Assembly: GCF_009904055.1 (NCBI RefSeq)
Contig: NZ_WYDP01000001.1
Location: forward strand, 248,001 to 312,000
Source: Rubellimicrobium sp. CFH 75288
Lineage (GTDB): Bacteria > Pseudomonadota > Alphaproteobacteria > Rhodobacterales > Rhodobacteraceae
Direction of reading: 5' to 3'
Length of the DNA stretch: 64,000 nt
In this document: piece by piece, positions 44,732 through 52,436 of the stretch
How the letters are laid out: each line of letters begins with the position of its first letter
How positions within the stretch are numbered: position 1 is the first letter of the stretch
Notes under the pieces: model-generated
Database searches by the model: none
Told to the model about the DNA's origin: nothing
Seen by the model: the letters and a program-made list of their open reading frames with translations, nothing else
Made by a program: the position numbers and the translations under genes

Positions 44732-44802
44732 GGCGGCGGCCTCCGGTTCGGGCGGTTTCCCATGGCCGGGCCGGGCGACCGGCGCAAGGCCCGCTTTTCC
44801 GG

Positions 44803-44831
44803 TTGACCCCTTCGGGAGCCGAGGCTATGCC
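44803..44831 (+). promoter_or_regulatory. Promoter of tRNA-Tyr
   Basis: TTGACC (44803-44808), 17 bases, then TATGCC (44826-44831). The expected start near 44838 is three bases before the mature tRNA, so the 5' leader would be very short. Confidence 0.65.
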
Positions 44832-44840
44832 GCGCGCCAC

Positions 44841-44924
44841 GGGCGACGTGCTGCAAGGTGCGGCAGCGGACTGTAACTCCGCCGGGGAGACCCATGCCTG
44901 GTTCGATTCCAGGGTCGCCCACCA
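44841..44924 (+). tRNA. tRNA-Tyr (GTA anticodon), CCA encoded
   Basis: This is an 84-nt class II tRNA. The acceptor stem GGGCGAC pairs with GTCGCCC; the anticodon arm is GCGGA-CTGTAAC-TCCGC with anticodon GTA at loop positions 3-5; the long variable arm CGGGGAGACCCATG has a GGG/CCC stem; the T arm is CCTGG-TTCGATT-CCAGG. A discriminator and CCA (ACCA) end at 44924. The long variable arm fits Tyr in bacteria. The base at position 8 appears to be G rather than the near-universal U, and the D stem is weak (GCT/GGC). The kinase gene converges nine bases downstream. Confidence 0.88.
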
Positions 44925-44932
44925 TCCCCCCT

Positions 44933-45571
44933 TCAGCCGTCCTGGCGCAGCACCACGTCCGCGGGCACGCTGGCCCGGGCCACCAGCCGGCCGTTGGGCA
45001 GGTCGTTGCCGTCGAGCTTCCAGGCGATCTCGTCCTCCGAGAGGCCGTAGCCCTCCCACCGGCGGCGCAGGCGGTCGCGCAAGGTGGCTTCGGGCACCTC
45101 GATCATCGCCGTGAGGTCGAAGAAGGGGCGCAAGCCGGACCACGGCTCGCGGTCGAGGAGAAGCCAGTTGCCCTCGCACACGATCACGCGGGCCGCGGCG
45201 GGGATGGGGCGGGCGCCGGCGCGCGCGATCTCGAGCGTGCGGTCGAAGACGGGGACGAAGACGCCGTCCTCGCCGGCGCGGAGACGGCCGAGCACGTGGC
45301 GCAGGCCGGCCACGTCGAACGTCTCGGGCGCGCCCTTGCGCGGGCGCAGGCCGGCGGGGATCAGCCAGGTGTCGTCGTAGTGGAACCCGTCCATGGGCAG
45401 GAGCGCGGCCGTGCCCGGCGCCTGCGCGTTCAGGCGTGCGACCAGCGCCTCGGCCAGGGTGGACTTGCCCGATCCGGGCGGGCCCGCGATCGCGCAGATC
45501 ATCCGCCCCCCGGTTGCGGCCCGTTCGGCCAGGCGGCGGGCCAGTTCCGCCTCGTCGACGGGCTCGGTCAT
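44933..45571 (-). CDS. P-loop sugar/nucleoside kinase (uridine kinase/FrcK-like)
   Basis: This 212-residue P-loop kinase has Walker A GPPGSGKST (about residues 30-38), PMDGFHYDD (Asp likely to bind Mg/substrate), and CEGNWLLLD followed by W and a lid region with RDRLRRRW. It belongs to the uridine/pantothenate kinase-like group that includes FrcK of rhizobial fructose operons. Its place as last gene of a sugar ABC operon suggests it phosphorylates the imported or epimerised ketohexose, but this is inference. ATG 45571 overlaps the epimerase stop. Confidence 0.75.
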   Translation of the reverse strand: MTEPVDEAELARRLAERAATGGRMICAIAGPPGSGKSTLAEALVARLNAQAPGTAALLPMDGFHYDDTWLIPAGLRPRKGAPETFDVAGLRHVLGRLRAGEDGVFVPVFDRTLEIARAGARPIPAAARVIVCEGNWLLLDREPWSGLRPFFDLTAMIEVPEATLRDRLRRRWEGYGLSEDEIAWKLDGNDLPNGRLVARASVPADVVLRQDG

Positions 45572-46419
45572 GCGAGGAGGCGGTACTGGCGCGCCTTGTT
45601 GCGCAGGAAGGGCAGGCCGCGGTCCATCACCTCCTCGAAGCTGTTCGCGACGGGGCGCCAGACGGCGAGGCCATAGGCCACCTCGGGCGGCATGTTGATG
45701 AAGCTCTCCATCGCGAGCCCGCCGCGGAAGCCGATCGCGGCGAGCGCGGCAAAGATCTCGTCCCAGTCGCAGGTCCCCTCACCGGGGGTGCCGCGGTCGC
45801 TCTCGGAGAGGTGGATGTAGCGCAGGTATTCGCGCGCATCGAGGATGCCGTTGGCGGCGCCCTTCTCCTCGATGTTCATGTGGTAGGTGTCGAGATGGAT
45901 GAAGATGTTGTCCGCCCCCACCTTCTCGATCAGCTGCACGGCCTGCCAGCCGGTGTTGACGAGGTGGTTCTCGTAGCGGTTCACCGGCTCGATCCCGAAG
46001 GCGAGGCCGAGGCGGCGCGCCTCGCGCGCGGCGGCCTCGAGCGCGCGGGCGATGTTGTCGTATTCGGCCTCGGTCGGGGGCACGCCCGTGCGCTCGCCGA
46101 TGCCGCCATAGGTCACGCCCGAGAGCGCCTCGGCCCCCATCTCGGCGGTCTTGGCGAGCGCGACGCGGAGGTGCTCGATCGCGCCCTCGGGATTGACCGA
46201 GGCCCAGACGGGCTGGGGCAGGCCCAGCGAGCAGACGGCGCGCATCCCGGCCCGTTCAAGGAGCGCGCGCGTATGCGCGGCGTCCACGATGGCGGTGTCG
46301 AGCAGCGCGATCTCGATGAAGTCCATGCCGTATTCGCGCGCGGCGGCGACCGTGCGCTCGGCCCCCTCGCGGTCCCAGCGCATGGTCCACATGCTGGTGT
46401 GGACGCCGAAGCCCTGCAT
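45568..46419 (-). CDS. D-tagatose/D-psicose 3-epimerase family protein
   Basis: This 283-residue TIM-barrel epimerase has metal and catalytic residues in positions typical of ketose 3-epimerases: Glu in FGIEPVNRYENHLVNT (about 142-157), Asp and His in IHLDTYHMNIEE, His and Arg in IHLSESDRGTPGEGTCDW, and Glu in AMESFINMP. These enzymes invert C3 of D-tagatose, D-fructose, D-psicose or L-ribulose. With the D-allose-like binding protein at 48223 this points to uptake and conversion of a rare hexose. It is coupled to the kinase by an ATGA overlap; ABC ATPase lies 27 bases upstream. Confidence 0.85.
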   Translation of the reverse strand: MQGFGVHTSMWTMRWDREGAERTVAAAREYGMDFIEIALLDTAIVDAAHTRALLERAGMRAVCSLGLPQPVWASVNPEGAIEHLRVALAKTAEMGAEALSGVTYGGIGERTGVPPTEAEYDNIARALEAAAREARRLGLAFGIEPVNRYENHLVNTGWQAVQLIEKVGADNIFIHLDTYHMNIEEKGAANGILDAREYLRYIHLSESDRGTPGEGTCDWDEIFAALAAIGFRGGLAMESFINMPPEVAYGLAVWRPVANSFEEVMDRGLPFLRNKARQYRLLA

Positions 46420-46446
46420 CTGCCCTGTTCTCCCTGATGGGGCGCC

Positions 46447-47190
46447 CTAGGCGTGGGCGCCGACGATGTACGAGACGATCTCGGCCATGGTGGTGTCGGC
46501 GCGGGCGAGATCGGCCGCGACGGCGCCGCGCTGGAGGACGACCATGCGCGAGCAGGCCTGAAACACGTCGTTGAGCCGGTGCGAGATCAGGATGACGCCG
46601 ATCCCGTCGGCGGCCATGCGTGCGATCAGGTCGAGGACGGAGTTGACCTCTCGCACCGCCAGCGCGGCGGTCGGCTCGTCCATGATGACGAGCTTGGGCT
46701 GGAAGGTCAGAGCGCGGGCGATGGCCACCGTCTGCTGCTGGCCGCCCGAGAGCATGCCGACGGGGATGTGGATGGAGGGCACGCGCACGCCGAGGCGGTC
46801 CACCATGGCCTGCGCCTCGCGGTCGATGCGGGCCTTATCCACGTGGCCGGGCAGAAGGCCCCAGAGGCGGCGCGTGGGCTCGCGCCCGAGGAAGATGTTG
46901 TTGGCCACGTCCTGCTGCGGGGCGAGCGCGAGGTCCTGGTAGATCATCTCGATGCCGCGGCGGCGGCGCTCTCCGGGCGGCAGGTGGGTCACGTCCTCGC
47001 CCGCGAAGCGGACCGTGCCGCGGTCGGCCGCATGGACGCCCGTGACGCATTTCATCAGCGTGGACTTGCCCGCGCCGTTGTCGCCCAGAAGGCCCAGCAC
47101 CTCTCCGGCCTCGAGCCGCAGCGTGACGCCGCGCAGCACCTGGACGGGACCGAAGGACTTCTCGAGGCCGTCGAGTTCCAGAAGGCTCAC
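46447..47190 (-). CDS. CUT2 sugar ABC transporter ATPase (single domain, FrcA-like)
   Basis: This 247-residue ATPase has Walker A GDNGAGKST (about residues 36-44), signature MLSGGQQQTVAIAR, Walker B LVIMDEPTAALAV and switch His in LISHRLNDV. CUT2 ATPases are usually fused duplicates of about 500 residues (RbsA, AlsA); this single-domain form matches FrcA. The GTG start at 47190 overlaps the permease stop. The binding protein, permease, ATPase, epimerase and kinase run in one direction. Confidence 0.9.
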   Translation of the reverse strand: MSLLELDGLEKSFGPVQVLRGVTLRLEAGEVLGLLGDNGAGKSTLMKCVTGVHAADRGTVRFAGEDVTHLPPGERRRRGIEMIYQDLALAPQQDVANNIFLGREPTRRLWGLLPGHVDKARIDREAQAMVDRLGVRVPSIHIPVGMLSGGQQQTVAIARALTFQPKLVIMDEPTAALAVREVNSVLDLIARMAADGIGVILISHRLNDVFQACSRMVVLQRGAVAADLARADTTMAEIVSYIVGAHA

Positions 47191-48167
47191 AGCACCCTCC
47201 CCCTCTGCCGGATCTGGTCGAGCCATACGGCCGCGACCAGGACGGTGCCGATCGCCATCTGCTGCCAGTAGGCCTGCACGGCGAGCAGGTTCAGCCCGTT
47301 CTGGACCACCCCCATGATGAGCGCGCCGACCATGGTCCCCAGGATCGAGCCCCGTCCGCCGAAGAGGTTGGTGCCCCCGATGATCGCGGCCGTGATGGCG
47401 AGCAGCTCGTAGGTGAGGCCCGCGGTGGGATCGCCCGTGTTGACGCGCGCGGTGAACACGAGCCCCGCCAGCCCCGCCATCAGCCCCGAGAGCGTGTAGA
47501 GCAGGATGCGCAGGCGGCGCACGTCGATGCCCGTGGCACGCGCCGCCGCCTCGTTGTCGCCGAGCGCGAGCGTGTGGTGGCCGAAGCGGGTATGGGCCAG
47601 CACCCAATGCGCGAGGATCGCCGTGCCCACGAGGATGAAGATGGGCGTGGGCACGCCGAAGGGGCGCGCCTGGCCGAGAAACAGGATCTCGGGCGGCATG
47701 CCGTAGATCCCCTGCCCGCCCGAGATGATGAGCGCGAGGCCGCGCGCGATCCCCATCATCCCCAGCGTGACGATGAAGGCGGGCACGCGCGCGATCGCCA
47801 CCGTGAGCCCGTTGACGAGGCCCGCCGCCGCCCCGGCCGCGAGGCAGCCCAGGATCACGAAGGGCCAGGGCAGCCCGAGATAGGCGAACATCGCCGCCCC
47901 CGACACGGAGGCGAGCCCCAGCACCGATCCCAGCGACAGGTCGATGCCGGCCGCGCAGATCACGAAGGTCGCGCCGATGGCGAGGATGCCCACCGTCGTC
48001 GTGGCGAGAAGGATGTTGAACAGGTTGGAGACGGACAGGAACACGGGCGACAGGATCGACAGCGCGACCACCAGCGCCACGAGCACGAGGAGCGATTCGA
48101 CCCGCACATGGGCGCGGCCGAGCGCGCGGTTGAGCGCGCCGAGGGGAGAGCGGAGGGCGGCGGCCAT
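47187..48167 (-). CDS. CUT2 sugar ABC transporter permease (RbsC/AlsC/FrcC-like)
   Basis: This 326-residue BPD_transp_2 permease has about ten hydrophobic segments and the family signature AAGIDLSLGSVLGLASVSGA (about residues 73-92), VARVPAFIVTLGMMG-like sequence, and GDNEAAARATGIDVRRLRI near 205. The last third shows AIIGGTNLFGGRGSILGTMV. ATG 48167 is chosen over a GTG at 48176 because GGAG lies about ten bases before it. Stop overlaps the ATPase start. Confidence 0.92.
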   Translation of the reverse strand: MAAALRSPLGALNRALGRAHVRVESLLVLVALVVALSILSPVFLSVSNLFNILLATTTVGILAIGATFVICAAGIDLSLGSVLGLASVSGAAMFAYLGLPWPFVILGCLAAGAAAGLVNGLTVAIARVPAFIVTLGMMGIARGLALIISGGQGIYGMPPEILFLGQARPFGVPTPIFILVGTAILAHWVLAHTRFGHHTLALGDNEAAARATGIDVRRLRILLYTLSGLMAGLAGLVFTARVNTGDPTAGLTYELLAITAAIIGGTNLFGGRGSILGTMVGALIMGVVQNGLNLLAVQAYWQQMAIGTVLVAAVWLDQIRQRGRVL

Positions 48168-48222
48168 GGGGGACACTCCGGCAGCGGGGGCCGGGCCGGG
48201 GGGTGCCCGGCCCGGCGGGGGC

Positions 48223-49185
48223 TCAGCGCACGAATTCGAGCAGGGGCTCGGTCCCCGCCTCGAGGACCTCGCGGGTCAGCACGAGGGTGGGGACGTAGAT
48301 GAAGTCCTCGACCTCCTCGCCGGCGACGACGCGGGCGGCGTTCTCGACCGCCTGCTTGCCCACGAGATAGGGCAGCTGCGCCACCGAGGCGTCGAGCCGG
48401 CCGTCCCGGATCGAGCGCACGGCGTCCGAGTTGCCGTCCACGCCGATCACCGTCACCTGGTCCTGCTTGCCGGCCGCGAACACCGTCTCGACCGCGCCCA
48501 GCGCCATGCCGTCATTGGCGGCGAAGATCGCGACCAGATCGGGATGGGCAGTCAGCGTGTCGTTGGTGATGTTGGCGGCGCGGCCGCGGTCCCAGTCGCC
48601 CGGCAGGCGCGCCACGATCTCGAGCCCCGGGGCGAGCTCGGCCAGACGGTCGGCGAAGCCCTGGGCGCGGCGCTGGCCGGTGATGTTGCCGGCAAGCCCC
48701 TCGATGACGAGGACGGGGCCGGTGGCGTCCTCGCCCAGCTGGCCGACCAGCCATTCGGCCGCCTGAGCCCCGGCCGCGACGTTGTCCGAGCCGATGGAGA
48801 AGGCGATCTCCACCCCCGCCTCGGCGGTGACGGCGGGATCGAGGTTGCCGTCGAGGTCCACGACCGGGATGCCCATCTCGTTGGCGCGGGCGAGGCAGGG
48901 CAGAAGGATGGTCGAGTTGATGGCCGCGGTGATGAAGGCGTCCATCGGCGTCTCGAGCATGGCGTTGCAGGCGTTGAGCTGCGGCTCGGCGGCCTGGTCG
49001 CTTTCGACGGCCTGGACGAAGACCTCGATGCCGGCCTCGGCGGCGCCGTCGCGGATGCCCTGCTCCATGGCGCCCCAGAAGGGGTTGGCGAGCGTCTTCA
49101 TCAGCACGCCGAAGGTGTTGGTTTCGGCCCAGGCCGCGCCGGCCACGAGGCCGAGGGCGGCGGCGCCCATCAGGATCTTGCGCAT
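48223..49185 (-). CDS. Periplasmic sugar-binding protein, similar to D-allose-binding AlsB
   Basis: This 320-residue Peripla_BP_4 protein has a signal peptide (MRKILMGAAALGLVAGAAWA). The mature protein opens FGVLMKTLANPFWGAMEQGI and contains VLVIEGLAGNITGQRRAQGF and GDWDRGRAANITND; the corresponding blocks of E. coli AlsB, from memory, are VLKTLSNPFW, IIEGKAGNASGEARRNG and ADWDRIKALDVATN. This makes a hexose such as D-allose, D-psicose or a relative likelier than ribose. First gene of the minus-strand transport operon; LacI regulator upstream. Confidence 0.87.
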   Translation of the reverse strand: MRKILMGAAALGLVAGAAWAETNTFGVLMKTLANPFWGAMEQGIRDGAAEAGIEVFVQAVESDQAAEPQLNACNAMLETPMDAFITAAINSTILLPCLARANEMGIPVVDLDGNLDPAVTAEAGVEIAFSIGSDNVAAGAQAAEWLVGQLGEDATGPVLVIEGLAGNITGQRRAQGFADRLAELAPGLEIVARLPGDWDRGRAANITNDTLTAHPDLVAIFAANDGMALGAVETVFAAGKQDQVTVIGVDGNSDAVRSIRDGRLDASVAQLPYLVGKQAVENAARVVAGEEVEDFIYVPTLVLTREVLEAGTEPLLEFVR

Positions 49186-49280
49186 GGTTCCTCCCGTCTC
49201 TCCGGCCTCGGTGGCGGGGGCGGGCGCCCCCGGCCGGCGCCGCGCGGGGGAGGCCGGGCCCCGCGCGCGCCGGAGGTCCG

Positions 49281-50300
49281 TCAGGGCGGCACCAGCGTGC
49301 CGCGGGCAAGAAGGCGGCAGGGCACGCGCTCGGAGGCGGGGGGGCCCGCCTCGCCCGCGATGCGCCCCGTGAGCCGCGCCCAGGCGCGGCGGGCGATCGC
49401 CTCGACCGGCTGGGCGACGGCGGCCACGGGCGGGTGCATGTGCGCCATCCAGGCCGCGTCGTCGAACCCCACCATCGCAAGGTCCCGCCCCGGCAGGAGA
49501 CCGCGGCGCGCGAGCGCCGACCAGGCCGCGAGCGCGGCGAGGTTGGTCAGCGCGAACACCGCGCGCGGCGCCGGCGCAGCTGCGAGGCGGCGGGCGAAGG
49601 CGCGGTCGGCGCTCTCCACGCTCAGCCCGCAGCAGAGCGTCTCGAGCGCGACACTGCCCGCCCGAGCGGCCGCCCCGGCACCGGCCAGACGCTCGGCGAT
49701 GTTGGGGGCCGAGGGGTCGGAGACGGCGATCAGGACGTGCCCGTGCCCCAGCGCGGCCAGCCGCGCGACGACCTCGCGCGCGGCCCCCTCTCCGTCGGCG
49801 CCCACCTCGTCGGTGCCGTGCGCGCCGCCCACGCGGTCGGCCACGACCACGGGCAGCCCCGCGCGGGCGAACGCGGCGGGGCGCGAGGAGCCCGAGGGGA
49901 CCACGATCAGCCCGGCAGGGCGCCAGTCGAGCAGCGCCTCGATCTCGCGCGCCTCCGCCGCGGGGTCGTCGCGGGTGGAGGCGGCGGTGATGCGGTGCCC
50001 CGTGGCCGCGGCCTCGCGCTCGAGCGCCGACAGGAGGGCGCCGAAGAACGGGTTCTCGAAGTCGGGCAGCACCACGCCGACGAGGCGCGAGGTCGCCCGG
50101 CGCAGCGTGGCCGCGACCGCGTCGGCGCGGTAGCCCAGCGCCTCGGCCGCCTCGACGACCCGCAGGCCGATCGCGTCGTCGCGCGCGCGGCGGCGGTTGA
50201 GCACGTTGGAGGCGCAGCCCGCCGAGACCCCCGCCCGCCGCGCCACGTCGCGCAGCGACGGGCGGCCGCGCAGCCCCGCATTCGGTCCGGCCCCCGGCAT
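49281..50300 (-). CDS. LacI-family transcriptional regulator
   Basis: This 339-residue regulator has an N-terminal LacI helix-turn-helix (SLRDVARRAGVSAGCASNVL, about residues 15-34) plus hinge helix (VAATLRRATSRLVGVVLPD) and a periplasmic-binding-protein-like effector domain (FENPFFGALLSALEREAAAT, LAALGHGHVLIAV, MVGFDDAAWMAHMHPPVAAV). It most likely represses the downstream sugar operon and itself, relieved by the sugar. ATG 50300 follows GGAGGA. A LacI-type AAACGTTT operator lies 34 bases upstream. Confidence 0.9.
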   Translation of the reverse strand: MPGAGPNAGLRGRPSLRDVARRAGVSAGCASNVLNRRRARDDAIGLRVVEAAEALGYRADAVAATLRRATSRLVGVVLPDFENPFFGALLSALEREAAATGHRITAASTRDDPAAEAREIEALLDWRPAGLIVVPSGSSRPAAFARAGLPVVVADRVGGAHGTDEVGADGEGAAREVVARLAALGHGHVLIAVSDPSAPNIAERLAGAGAAARAGSVALETLCCGLSVESADRAFARRLAAAPAPRAVFALTNLAALAAWSALARRGLLPGRDLAMVGFDDAAWMAHMHPPVAAVAQPVEAIARRAWARLTGRIAGEAGPPASERVPCRLLARGTLVPP

Positions 50301-50333
50301 GGTGCGATCCTCCCCTTGCGTCAGGCTAGCGAA

Positions 50334-50341
50334 AAACGTTT
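50334..50341. promoter_or_regulatory. Candidate LacI-family operator
   Basis: AAACGTTT, an even-length palindrome with the central CG preferred by LacI-family proteins, lies in the 88-base gap between the LacI gene and the divergent dehydrogenase gene (50389). Flanks extend the symmetry only weakly. It could control both directions. Confidence 0.45.
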
Positions 50342-50388
50342 CATGGCCGCAAGCGGCTTGTGCGGCCGCCGCCCCTGGGAGGAGGGCC

Positions 50389-51402
50389 ATGCGCGTCATC
50401 TTCGACCCCGAGCCGCGACAGGCGGCCGAGATCCTGTCCCCCGAGGAGGACCGGCTGTTCCGCACCCGCCACGACGTGATCGAGTGGCGGGGCGAGGACC
50501 GCGACGCCTTCTACGCCGCCCACCTGCCCGGGGCCGAGGCCGTGGTGGGCCAGCAGCCGATGGGCCGCGACCGGCTGGACCTGGCGCCGAAGCTGCGGGT
50601 GATCGTCAATGTCGAGACGAACTTCCTGCCCAACATCGACTACGAGGAATGCTTTCGCCGCGGCATCCACGTGATCGCGCCGGGCGGCGTCTTTGCCCTG
50701 CCCGTGGCCGAGATGGCGCTGGGCATGGCGCTCTCGCTCGCACGCAACATCCACGGCGAGCATGCGGCCTTCCTGCGCGGGGAGGAGCGCTGGCTGTTCG
50801 ACGGCAACAGGGAATCGGAACTGCTGTCGGGCTCGACCGTGGGGATCATCGGCTATGGCGACCTGGGCCGGGCGCTGCACGGGCTTCTGGGGCCGTTCCG
50901 GGTGCGGGTGCAGGTGCACGACCCCTGGCTGCCCGACGGATACCTGCGCCGGCTGGGGGTGGAGCCCGTGCCGCTCGAGCGGCTGATGGCCGAGAACCGC
51001 TTCGTCTTCGTCATGGCCGCGATCACCACGGAGAACGCCCGCATGATCGGGGCCGAGGCGCTGGCGCGGATGCAGCGGGGGGCGAACCTGCTGCTGATGT
51101 CGCGCGCGGCGGCGGCCGATTTCGACGCGTTGGCCGAGGCCGCCGCCTCGGGACGCGTCCGCGTCGCCACGGACGTCTTTCCGGTCGAGCCGCTGCCCCC
51201 CGACGATCCACTGCGCCGCGTCCCCGGCATCCTGTTCTCGCCCCACCGCGCGGGCGCGCTGACGCTCGCGCTGCGCGAGATCGGCACGCGGATGCTTGAG
51301 GATCTGGACCTGATCGCGCGCGGCCTGCCCCCCGTCGCCTGCCGGCGGGCCGAGCGCGAGACGGTGGCGCGCTTCCGCTCCATGCCCGTCTCCAAGAGCT
51401 GA
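50389..51402 (+). CDS. NAD(P)-dependent D-2-hydroxyacid dehydrogenase family protein
   Basis: This 337-residue dehydrogenase has the Rossmann loop VGIIGYGDLGRALHGLL (about residues 150-166) and the catalytic triad of the family: Arg in LLLMSRAAAADF (about 233), Glu in DVFPVEPLPPDDP (about 262) and His in FSPHRAG (about 281). The N-terminal lid begins MRVIFDPEPRQAAEIL. Substrate cannot be told; candidates include glyoxylate/hydroxypyruvate or a sugar acid, given the LacI/sugar operon next door. Strong GGGAGGAGGG before ATG. Confidence 0.88.
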   Translation: MRVIFDPEPRQAAEILSPEEDRLFRTRHDVIEWRGEDRDAFYAAHLPGAEAVVGQQPMGRDRLDLAPKLRVIVNVETNFLPNIDYEECFRRGIHVIAPGGVFALPVAEMALGMALSLARNIHGEHAAFLRGEERWLFDGNRESELLSGSTVGIIGYGDLGRALHGLLGPFRVRVQVHDPWLPDGYLRRLGVEPVPLERLMAENRFVFVMAAITTENARMIGAEALARMQRGANLLLMSRAAAADFDALAEAAASGRVRVATDVFPVEPLPPDDPLRRVPGILFSPHRAGALTLALREIGTRMLEDLDLIARGLPPVACRRAERETVARFRSMPVSKS

Positions 51403-51405
51403 CGG

Positions 51406-52371
51406 GTGCCCTTTACCGTCCTGGCGATCGCCCAGGGGGGGCGGCTCGAGGCCGAGGCGCTGCTGCTCGCGGCCTCGCTGCGCGAGAACGCCCCCGCCCT
51501 CCGCCTGATCCTGGCCGAGCCGCAGCCGGGCCCCCTCTGGCCGGGCGATCCCCGCCTGTCGCCCGAGGGACGCGCGGCGCTGGGGGCTCTGGGCGCCGAG
51601 ATCCGCCCCCTGGAGAGCCGCCATTTCGGCGCGGCCTATCCCCATGGCAACAAGATCGAGGGGCTGGCGGTCCTGCCGCCGGGCGAGCCGTTCCTGTTCC
51701 TCGACACCGACACGCTGGTCACCGGCGATCTGGCCGCAGTGCCCTTTCCGTGGGACCGCCCCTCGGCCTCGATGCGGCGCGAGGGGACCTGGCCCGTCGA
51801 GGAGCCCTACTGGCCGGGCTATCGCGGGATCTGGGGCAGCCTTTATGCGCGCTTCGGCCTCGATCTCGAAAGCTCGCTCGACCCGGCCTGGCCCGAGGAG
51901 CACTGGCGGCGCTACCTCTACTTCAACGCGGGCTGGTTCTTCGGCGCGGACCCGGCGGCGTTCGGGGCGCTGTTCCTGCGCTATGCGCTGGCCATCCGCG
52001 ACGACCCCGGCGAGGCGCTGGCGGCCCAGCCGCTCGACCCGTGGCTGGATCAGGTGGCGCTGCCGCTGGTGATCCACGCCCTGGGCGGCGGACGGCCGGG
52101 GCCCGAACTGGCGGGCCTCGACGGCGCGACGACCTGCCACTACCGGGCCTTTCCCCTGCTCTTTGCGCGCGAGGGCGACGCGGCCGTGGCCCTGTTCGAG
52201 CGGATCGCGCGGGGGCCGCTCGGGCCCCTCCTGCGCCGGCACGAGCCGATCCGCCGCGCGCTGGACGGCGAGGGAGCGCGCGCGCGGGCGCTGTTCGACC
52301 GCGCGGCGCTGCCCCGGCGCGAGCGCGAGATCCGCCAGAAACTCAGGGCCGAGGGCCTGTGGACGCGCTGA
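51406..52371 (+). CDS. Glycosyltransferase-like protein (GT-A type, DxD)
   Basis: This 321-residue protein starts with GTG three bases after the dehydrogenase stop. The N-terminus (FTVLAIAQGGRLEAEALLLA) and FLFLDTDTLVTGDLAAVPFP (DxD at about residue 105) resemble nucleotide-sugar-binding GT-A glycosyltransferases of the GT8-like type; YLYFNAGWFFGADP is the usual acceptor-side motif. No signal or TM segment. Which sugar or acceptor is used is unknown, and no polysaccharide cluster is nearby. Confidence 0.65.
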   Translation: MPFTVLAIAQGGRLEAEALLLAASLRENAPALRLILAEPQPGPLWPGDPRLSPEGRAALGALGAEIRPLESRHFGAAYPHGNKIEGLAVLPPGEPFLFLDTDTLVTGDLAAVPFPWDRPSASMRREGTWPVEEPYWPGYRGIWGSLYARFGLDLESSLDPAWPEEHWRRYLYFNAGWFFGADPAAFGALFLRYALAIRDDPGEALAAQPLDPWLDQVALPLVIHALGGGRPGPELAGLDGATTCHYRAFPLLFAREGDAAVALFERIARGPLGPLLRRHEPIRRALDGEGARARALFDRAALPRREREIRQKLRAEGLWTR

Positions 52372-52436
52372 GCGGCCGGCCTGTCTGCCTCCGGGGAAAT
52401 CGGCTAGAACGGGCGCACAGCAAAGGAGGCCATGCC

